Below are positions 14,064-18,754 of a stretch of DNA of 18,754 nucleotides, piece after piece. Each line of letters opens with the position of its first letter. Position 1 is the first letter of the stretch. The position numbers were made by a program, and so were the translations under genes. The notes beneath the pieces were generated by a model, which saw only the letters and a program-made list of their open reading frames with translations, was not told the origin of the DNA and ran no database searches. The DNA comes from Firmicutes bacterium HGW-Firmicutes-10 (lineage in GTDB: Bacteria > Bacillota_I > Bacilli_A > Erysipelotrichales > Erysipelotrichaceae): the NCBI GenBank assembly GCA_002841605.1, contig PHAF01000018.1:5005-23758 (forward strand), in the 5' to 3' direction.

Positions 14064-14874
14064 TGGATGTTAAGAATAAGTCGAATCCTTCTTCAAGCAA
14101 ATATTCTGATAAAAGGATCGGATTGTACTTTTCGCGAAGACGGGTATTTACACCTTCTGATTCCATGGAAGCGATAAATTCGTTCGCTTTTTGTAACAGT
14201 TCAGCATTTCCTTTTTTGACGCCCATGCCAATCGGATTGACTTGTAACGGATCAAGGAAGATAACAGTTGACGCCGGATTAGCTTTGAAGTTGCTTGCTG
14301 CAGCCAATAAACTTAATACGGTTGCCTGAGCGGCTCCGGTCGTAACTTCGATTACAGCCAAGGCTGCACTGTCAGTTTCAATCGGTGTTCCCGGATTAGC
14401 GGCTTTTGAAGTCGGAATATCAAGGAATACAGTTCCTTTTTGTCCGGCAAACTTTACGCCATTGTATGCAAGTACATCATCAATGGATTGAATGTTGTTT
14501 GCATCAACGAACGCTTTGTTAGCCAATGTAACTAGCGGGAAGTATACGTAAGGATTGGTGAAATCAATGGTTTCCTGACGTGCCGGAGTGATGGACATCG
14601 ATGCAATGATGATGTCGATTTCGCCGGTTTGCAAGGATGTGATCAACGATCCAAACGGTAAGTCAAAGATTTCTACTTCGCGACCCATGAATTTTCCTAG
14701 TTCTCTAGCGATGTCAACGCTGATCCCACTAGGATTGCTGGAAGAATCGACGGTTTCAAACGGGGGATAACGAAGGTCCATGCCTACTTTTAATGCAGGA
14801 AGCTCTTCTTTTGGTGCGCACGCAGATAATGCGAGCAAGATGACGGATATAATGAGTATAAGTGATTTTTTCAT
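14056..14874 (-). CDS. ABC transporter substrate-binding lipoprotein (polar amino acid type, SBP_bac_3)
   Basis: A 272-residue extracytoplasmic lipoprotein. MKKSLILIISVILLALSAC is a lipoprotein signal with lipobox LSAC, lipid-anchored at C19. The mature part follows the family: VGMDLRYPPFE (30-40), FGSLITSLQTGEIDIII (74-90) and SITPARQETIDFTNPY (94-109), in which R99 would bind the ligand carboxylate. In the second lobe the residue that normally is Asp and binds the ligand amino group appears to be S188 (GAAQATVLSLLAAA, 180-193), so the ligand may not be a standard amino acid. An upstream in-frame ATG at 14925 would add 17 residues before the signal peptide and lie upstream of or at the promoter; 14874 with AAAGGA is preferred. 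First gene of the operon. Confidence 0.88.
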   Translation of the reverse strand: MKKSLILIISVILLALSACAPKEELPALKVGMDLRYPPFETVDSSSNPSGISVDIARELGKFMGREVEIFDLPFGSLITSLQTGEIDIIIASMSITPARQETIDFTNPYVYFPLVTLANKAFVDANNIQSIDDVLAYNGVKFAGQKGTVFLDIPTSKAANPGTPIETDSAALAVIEVTTGAAQATVLSLLAAASNFKANPASTVIFLDPLQVNPIGMGVKKGNAELLQKANEFIASMESEGVNTRLREKYNPILLSEYLLEEGFDLFLTSND

Positions 14875-14905
14875 ATCAAGGGGTTCCTTTTCTAATCGTA
14901 AGTTT

Positions 14906-14934
14906 AGTATACGTATTTTGTTCAAATGTTACAA
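14906..14934 (-). promoter_or_regulatory. Promoter of the ABC transporter operon
   Basis: On the minus strand TTGTAA (14929-14934), exactly 17 nt, then TATACT (14906-14911), 32 nt upstream of the lipoprotein start at 14874. The location of the -10 rules against the longer ORF starting at 14925. Confidence 0.65.
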
Positions 14935-14935
14935 C

Positions 14936-14969
14936 AAAAATGATTTTATACAATTTAATTGATAATCAT
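14936..14969 (-). terminator. Possible terminator of the ADP-ribosylglycohydrolase-like gene
   Basis: Minus-strand ATGATT and AATCAT arms enclosing an inner CAAT/ATTG stem, followed by T5. The stem is AT-rich and interrupted, so weak; it overlaps the stop codon of the gene. Confidence 0.4.
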
Positions 14970-15832
14970 CTTTCGAATTTATCAATCCAATCCTGTGGTA
15001 TTTCGGACACTTGAGCAAATATCGCTCCTAAAAGCATGGCTCTTTCCCCGCTTGCTCCTCCGAGTCGGACATTGGTTTCGACCATGTCTTGATAAGATTC
15101 ACATTGATTTAAAATCCGGAAAATAAGTGGAACGGATTGCGGGATGTGACAGGCAATTCCGGCGTATTGTTTGATGAATGCGCGCGTGTCTTCCATCGTT
15201 AATGCCATGGACAGCTTTTCCTGATAACTTTCCGGTGCTAATTCTATCGCATTTGTTAACAATTCCAGTCTTGGCAATCTGGCAATATTTTCAATAATGT
15301 AATCAAACATCTCAAAGAACTGACGATATTCTTCTTTATCAGTAAATACCTTTGCAAGATTCCATGCCCAATCATTTCCATATCCAAGCTCTTTGCTTGC
15401 TAAGTATGGAACAAATCCGACTAGGTGATCGTCACTTACCGGCAATGGTGGTAAGCTCAGTCTTAGTTTTGAGGATATTGCATTGATGATCAATGTATGG
15501 TTATAGGTTTCGATATATCCGACATAGGGTCCTCCTGGTTTGGTTTGCTCAAAGATCAAATTCCGATAGTCTTCAATACTAAACTCTGGATTTCCTTTGG
15601 CAGCTTCATATAGCCATCTTAAAAACATACCTTGCGTCGTAACATCCCCTATCTTCGCATAGGGATAAGCAAAGAAAGAAGGTTTGGCTTGCGAATAATG
15701 TTCAAGTGATGGCAATTGAAATACCAGTGATTGTTTTTTGGCCAATTCTTCAAGAAAATCCATGTCGTAAATCCAGTGGAAGCCAAGGCTAGCAGCGTTG
15801 GCTATAAGTGCAGGGTTAATATATTTTTTCAT
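14966..15832 (-). CDS. ADP-ribosylglycohydrolase/J1-crystallin-like protein, likely metal-site-less
   Basis: A 288-residue soluble, mostly helical protein. ALIANAASLGFHWIYDMD (8-25) resembles the A-DA-x-x-PLHWIYD start of the ADP-ribosylglycohydrolase branch that includes J1-crystallin and selenoprotein J; IGDVTTQGMFLRWLYE (61-76) and VRLGGASGERAMLLGAIFAQ (255-274) correspond to the family's DDT and GGDxxSR segments. In active ADP-ribosyl hydrolases these segments supply Asp ligands for two Mg ions; here they read TTQ and GGASGER, so hydrolase activity is doubtful. Start at 15832 follows AGAGGT. It is alone on its transcript, between the hydrolase pair and the ABC operon. Substrate and role are unknown. 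Confidence 0.65.
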   Translation of the reverse strand: MKKYINPALIANAASLGFHWIYDMDFLEELAKKQSLVFQLPSLEHYSQAKPSFFAYPYAKIGDVTTQGMFLRWLYEAAKGNPEFSIEDYRNLIFEQTKPGGPYVGYIETYNHTLIINAISSKLRLSLPPLPVSDDHLVGFVPYLASKELGYGNDWAWNLAKVFTDKEEYRQFFEMFDYIIENIARLPRLELLTNAIELAPESYQEKLSMALTMEDTRAFIKQYAGIACHIPQSVPLIFRILNQCESYQDMVETNVRLGGASGERAMLLGAIFAQVSEIPQDWIDKFER

Positions 15833-15851
15833 AGGTGTACCTCTTTACTCT

Positions 15852-15857
15852 ATTATA
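15852..15857 (-). promoter_or_regulatory. Probable -10 box of the ADP-ribosylglycohydrolase-like gene
   Basis: Perfect TATAAT on the minus strand 19 nt before the start codon; a weak TTAGGC lies 18 nt further upstream. The leader would be short. Confidence 0.4.
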
Positions 15858-15900
15858 TGGATAGTTCAATAAATCGCCTAATGAAATGCATTGTATACAA

Positions 15901-15923
15901 TTTAAAGCTCCTTTTAGGAGCTT
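15901..15923 (-). terminator. Intrinsic terminator of the first hydrolase gene
   Basis: Hairpin with 8-bp arms AAGCTCCT (15905-15912) and AGGAGCTT (15916-15923), overlapping the stop codon; on the minus strand it is followed by a modest TTTAAATT tract. Confidence 0.65.
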
Positions 15924-16708
15924 GTACTGTGTTGGATAAAGTTTTCTAGTACTTGATTGAACGATCCTGGTGAGTCCAGGTTGGCTACGTGAGCAGCATT
16001 CTCAATCGAAAATGTTTTGCATCCCGGATAATAATCTGACCAGTATTTCATGCACTTCTTGATTGTTCCTGTTTTGTCATTTTCGCCACACCCTATAAAT
16101 ACGGGGGCGTCAAACTGGAATTTTACTTCTCTTAGACAAGTATTGATTCCACTCCAAGAACTGACAAACTCCTTCTTACTAAATTTGTTTATCATGGTTC
16201 TAAATATTTCTCTGGCTTCTGGGGTCGATGCACATGCTTTGGTCATTTCTTTCTTTAGTAAATCCCATGGATAGAGATTCATCAACGCTACCGAGTGTCT
16301 CAACATCCATTTCTCAAAAGGTGTGTAAACTGGTAGAAAGATTGGAGTCGATCCCGCAATTAAATATCCCTTTGCTTTTCCGTAGTTGTGAGCAAATTCC
16401 TGGATAATGTAACCTCCCATTGACAATCCAATGAGTAGATAATTTTGAATTTCTTCTTTAAGAATGATGTTATAAACATCCTCAGCGGCAAGTCTGACCG
16501 AGAAGTCTTTACATGGTTTTGAATTTCCGTGTCCTCGAACATCAATGTTGATGATGGAATAACGTTCACTGAAATATTCAATCTGAGGTGTCCACATGGC
16601 ACTATCGACACCGTACCCATGAATAAATACAAGTGTTAAATCTGTCTTCAAATCATTTATATAATAGTTAGTGTCACATAGATATCCGTTAATTTTCCTT
16701 TGTTCCAT
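15914..16708 (-). CDS. Alpha/beta hydrolase, tandem paralogue 1
   Basis: A 264-residue alpha/beta-fold hydrolase without signal peptide. Oxyanion-hole segment FIHGYGVDSAMW (28-39), DVRGHGNSKP (56-65), nucleophile elbow GLSMGG with S96, acid D211 in GCGENDKTG and H240 in NAAHVANLDSP make a complete triad; the family includes enol-lactonases, esterases and haloperoxidase-like enzymes, and the substrate cannot be told. The frame is open to ATGs at 16756 and 16732, but these lie in or beside the promoter -10, whereas the ATG at 16708 has AAAGG upstream and aligns exactly with the paralogue's start. It aligns without gaps to the next gene and has its own promoter and terminator. Confidence 0.88.
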   Translation of the reverse strand: MEQRKINGYLCDTNYYINDLKTDLTLVFIHGYGVDSAMWTPQIEYFSERYSIINIDVRGHGNSKPCKDFSVRLAAEDVYNIILKEEIQNYLLIGLSMGGYIIQEFAHNYGKAKGYLIAGSTPIFLPVYTPFEKWMLRHSVALMNLYPWDLLKKEMTKACASTPEAREIFRTMINKFSKKEFVSSWSGINTCLREVKFQFDAPVFIGCGENDKTGTIKKCMKYWSDYYPGCKTFSIENAAHVANLDSPGSFNQVLENFIQHSTSS

Positions 16709-16738
16709 ATATTTTACCTTTGTTTCTGCCATGGTAAA

Positions 16739-16747
16739 ATTATACCA
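16739..16747 (-). promoter_or_regulatory. Extended -10 promoter of the first hydrolase gene
   Basis: TGGTATAAT on the minus strand, 31 nt before the preferred start codon. The -35 zone overlaps a TTAAGTTAA motif (16761-16769) and is poor. Confidence 0.5.
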
Positions 16748-16891
16748 CATAAACAATCGTTTAAGTTAAATATAGCACTATAATATATATAATTGTTATA
16801 TTAATTATTCATATTCATATTATTAGATGTTAATTATCTGCATACTTTTTGACTCAAGGGCTTTTATAAATATATAAAAACCGGATGTGTG

Positions 16892-17671
16892 TTAATTAAA
16901 AAAGTTCTCTATAAGTTGATTAAATGCATCAGGTGCGTCTAAATTCGCTACATGTGAAGCATTCTCAATGATAAATAATGTGCATCCCGGGTATGCCTCC
17001 TCCCAGTATTTCATGCATTTCTTAATTGTGCCTGTTTTGTCTTGATCACCACATCCGACCAAAAGTGGAGCATCAAACTGAAAATTCACTTCACGTAGAC
17101 AATTCGCAATACCTCCCCACGAACCAATAAATTCTTTTTTATTAAATTTATCAAACATTGACGATACTGCATCTTGTGCTGCAGAAGTCAAAGCACACGC
17201 TTTCGTCATCTCTTTTTTCAGAGTCTTCCATGGATAGAGACTCATTAAGGCCGATGAATGTTTTAGAGCCCATTTTTCAAAATTTGAGTATACCGGCAGA
17301 AATATCGGGGTCGATCCGGTTATCATATACCCTTTTGCACCACCGTATTGATAAGCAAATTCTTGAATGATGTATCCTCCCATAGACAATCCGATCAAAA
17401 TGAATTCTTTGACAGATTCCTTGATGATAATGTTTCGGACATCTTCTGCCGCTATGCGTACAGTAAACTCACCACAAGGTTTGGAATTACCATGTCCACG
17501 AATATCGATGGTGATAACAGAATACCATTCGCTGAAATGAGTAATTTGTGGTTTCCACATGTCACTGTCAACTCCATATCCGTGAATAAATACCAGAGTC
17601 ATGTCGGACCTCAAATCATTTACGTAATAACTGATGTCACATTCATTGCTGTTAAGCACTCGTCTTTCCAT
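16892..17671 (-). CDS. Alpha/beta hydrolase, tandem paralogue 2
   Basis: A 259-residue alpha/beta hydrolase, about two thirds identical by eye to the neighbouring gene at 15914-16708 over its full length with no gaps. Same triad: S96 in GLSMGG, D211 in GCGDQDKTG, H240 in NASHVANLDAP. Conserved insertions such as GSTPIFLPVY and the Lys-rich LKKEMTKACA are shared, so the two came from one local duplication. Differences cluster in the lid region (about 135-185), which usually decides substrate choice. Start at 17671 follows AGAAGGGG. It has its own promoter; no clear terminator is seen after it, and the spacer before the first copy is AT-rich. Confidence 0.9.
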   Translation of the reverse strand: MERRVLNSNECDISYYVNDLRSDMTLVFIHGYGVDSDMWKPQITHFSEWYSVITIDIRGHGNSKPCGEFTVRIAAEDVRNIIIKESVKEFILIGLSMGGYIIQEFAYQYGGAKGYMITGSTPIFLPVYSNFEKWALKHSSALMSLYPWKTLKKEMTKACALTSAAQDAVSSMFDKFNKKEFIGSWGGIANCLREVNFQFDAPLLVGCGDQDKTGTIKKCMKYWEEAYPGCTLFIIENASHVANLDAPDAFNQLIENFFN

Positions 17672-17699
17672 TTCGTATCCCCTTCTCTTACTTAACGTT

Positions 17700-17708
17700 A
17701 TTATATCA
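17700..17708 (-). promoter_or_regulatory. Extended -10 promoter of the second hydrolase gene
   Basis: TGATATAAT on the minus strand, 28 nt before the start codon; -35 region weak. Confidence 0.55.
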
Positions 17709-17750
17709 CTACCATTCTCTCATCAATATTATATTGGGTTGATTGGGCAC

Positions 17751-17777
17751 AAAAAAATACCCTGCAAACAGGGTATT
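17751..17777 (-). terminator. Intrinsic terminator of the subtilase gene
   Basis: Minus-strand hairpin with 9-bp arms AATACCCTG and CAGGGTATT around a 4-nt loop (17756-17777), followed by T7. Confidence 0.9.
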
Positions 17778-17794
17778 TGGTAAAAAATCAATTA

Positions 17795-18754
17795 TTACGG
17801 CGTTAATCCTAAAGCGGCATCAGCTGTGATCAGACCGTGACCGGTTGCATCAGCACCCCAGGAAATAACTCTAGTTGTTCCGTTAGGTTGATATACATTC
17901 AACGAACCAGCACCCATAGGGATTGCAGCATCTTGAAGAATCGTTTCCGCTTGTAAAGGTGTCAATGCCGGATATTTTTGAGCCATCAATGCAACGATAC
18001 CAGCAACATGCGGAGCTGCCATTGAGGTTCCACCAAGGAAGTAATAACTAGTTCTGTTTCCGCTGTTCAATTGATATGGACCAACAATCCAGGATCCTGG
18101 AGCAGCAACGTCTAAATCTTGACCTTCTTTAGCACGACTGGAGAACTCGGTAATATACATTTGACTCATTGGTGTGGGTTCTGAAACATTCAACCCATTC
18201 CACCAGGAACCTCCAGTACCTGGATACCATTCTCCGATCCATCCAGATGCAGCTACAGAAATTACAGGTTCATAAGCACCCGGATATCCCATTCCAGCTT
18301 CGCCACGATTTCCGGCAGATGCTACGATGATAACACCAGCTTCAATAGCGTAGTCAATTGCTTCTTTTTCGATTGGATCTAGTGCAGAACCACCCAAGCT
18401 CATGTTAATAACGACAGGATAATCTTTTAATACACCTTTTTTCAAGTTAGCAATATAGGTAATTCCCATCGAAATAACCGAAGACCAGCCACGACCATTC
18501 TGATTCAACACTTTGACCGGAATGATGGTAACATTCGGCGCAACCCCATTAATCGGTGTTCCGCGTAGGCTATATCCTAAAATTGTACTTGTAACATGAG
18601 TTCCGTGTCCGTTTTGATCATGTTCCCATTTGTTCGGTTGGAAAGATACAGTTCCGGCTAAGCCGGCACCACCACCAAAGGATGCTGCATATTCAACAGC
18701 GATTCTTTCTTGCGGGAAGTACTTACGCCAGGAATCATGTAAGCCTGTATCCAA
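17795..18754 (-). CDS. Subtilisin-like serine protease (S8), N-terminus beyond window edge
   Basis: The visible 319 residues are the catalytic domain of a subtilase, numbered from the window edge. The first codons read L-D-T-G, so D2 is the catalytic Asp; NGHGTHVTS gives His50; VIIVASAGNRG gives the oxyanion Asn149; GGTSMAAPHVAG gives Ser244. All of the triad is intact. The signal peptide, any propeptide and the start codon lie to the right of 18754, so the TTG at the edge is not a start. The protein ends soon after the catalytic domain (ITADAALGLTP) with no cell-wall anchor or membrane tail, which suggests a secreted enzyme; export itself cannot be seen. Strong terminator downstream. Confidence 0.92.
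   Translation of the reverse strand: MDTGLHDSWRKYFPQERIAVEYAASFGGGAGLAGTVSFQPNKWEHDQNGHGTHVTSTILGYSLRGTPINGVAPNVTIIPVKVLNQNGRGWSSVISMGITYIANLKKGVLKDYPVVINMSLGGSALDPIEKEAIDYAIEAGVIIVASAGNRGEAGMGYPGAYEPVISVAASGWIGEWYPGTGGSWWNGLNVSEPTPMSQMYITEFSSRAKEGQDLDVAAPGSWIVGPYQLNSGNRTSYYFLGGTSMAAPHVAGIVALMAQKYPALTPLQAETILQDAAIPMGAGSLNVYQPNGTTRVISWGADATGHGLITADAALGLTP

Noticed and set aside
16757..16891. AT-rich spacer between the hydrolases as a possible origin or mobile scar
   Set aside because: Only short AT-rich runs, no DnaA-box cluster or direct repeats flanking the duplicated genes.
17348..17695. Plus-strand 115-codon ORF across the second hydrolase
   Set aside because: Lies antisense to a fully conserved alpha/beta hydrolase and has no protein-like features.
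1..18754. CRISPR array, insertion sequence, tRNA or rRNA
   Set aside because: No regularly spaced repeats, transposase, terminal inverted repeats or RNA-gene signatures were seen; the window is ordinary chromosomal gene units.

Overview
This window comes from a low-GC bacterium that uses the standard genetic code. Several genes stop at TGA (the gene ending at 4489, nqrB, the ABC permease) and tryptophan is TGG, which excludes Mycoplasma/Spiroplasma-type decoding. The gene mix fits a wall-poor or basal Bacillota/Mollicutes lineage such as Acholeplasma or Izemoplasma relatives: mevalonate-type isoprenoid synthesis, a diglucosyl-diacylglycerol-synthase-like glycosyltransferase, YwaF and YxjI membrane proteins, a lipoprotein ABC importer and a sodium-pump-type redox complex. 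That assignment is inference; no rRNA or tRNA is present to settle it.

Left part (1-3600, all minus strand): a small two-helix protein, a TctA-family permease and mevalonate kinase (cut by the window edge) form a tight operon. Next to it is a solitary mannitol-1-phosphate 5-dehydrogenase (mtlD) with its own promoter and terminator. A divergent nucleotidyltransferase-superfamily gene follows at 3737-4489. It converges, with only 2 nt between stops, on a YwaF/TMEM164-type membrane protein that pairs with a YxjI/LURP-one protein. Divergent from these is a GT4 glycosyltransferase (5846-7198) with an extra C-terminal domain that resembles ASCH. Two single-gene plus-strand units follow: a four-helix membrane protein with a CTPC motif and a GNAT acetyltransferase.

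Centre (8421-12600, minus): five tightly packed genes encode NqrB, C, D, E and F homologues. NqrA is missing, and so are RnfB and RnfC. The operon is preceded by about 350 bp without genes, holding a good promoter and two exact 15-bp direct repeats 90 bp apart. This complex, which would run from NADH through an NqrF-type reductase to two covalent-flavin subunits without the usual quinone-side subunit, is the most interesting system here.

Right part (12610-18754, minus): a polar-amino-acid-type ABC importer (lipoprotein, permease, ATPase) whose binding protein seems to lack the Asp that normally holds the ligand amine; an ADP-ribosylglycohydrolase/J1-crystallin-like protein with lost metal-binding Asp residues; two tandem paralogous alpha/beta hydrolases; and the C-terminal part of a subtilisin-family protease that runs off the right edge.

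Intrinsic terminators mark most transcription units, and several promoters share an extended -10 of the form TGNTATANT. Three start codons (GNAT, ABC ATPase, lipoprotein), and that of the first hydrolase, are placed downstream of the longest possible ORF because promoter, ribosome-binding-site or signal-peptide evidence supports it.
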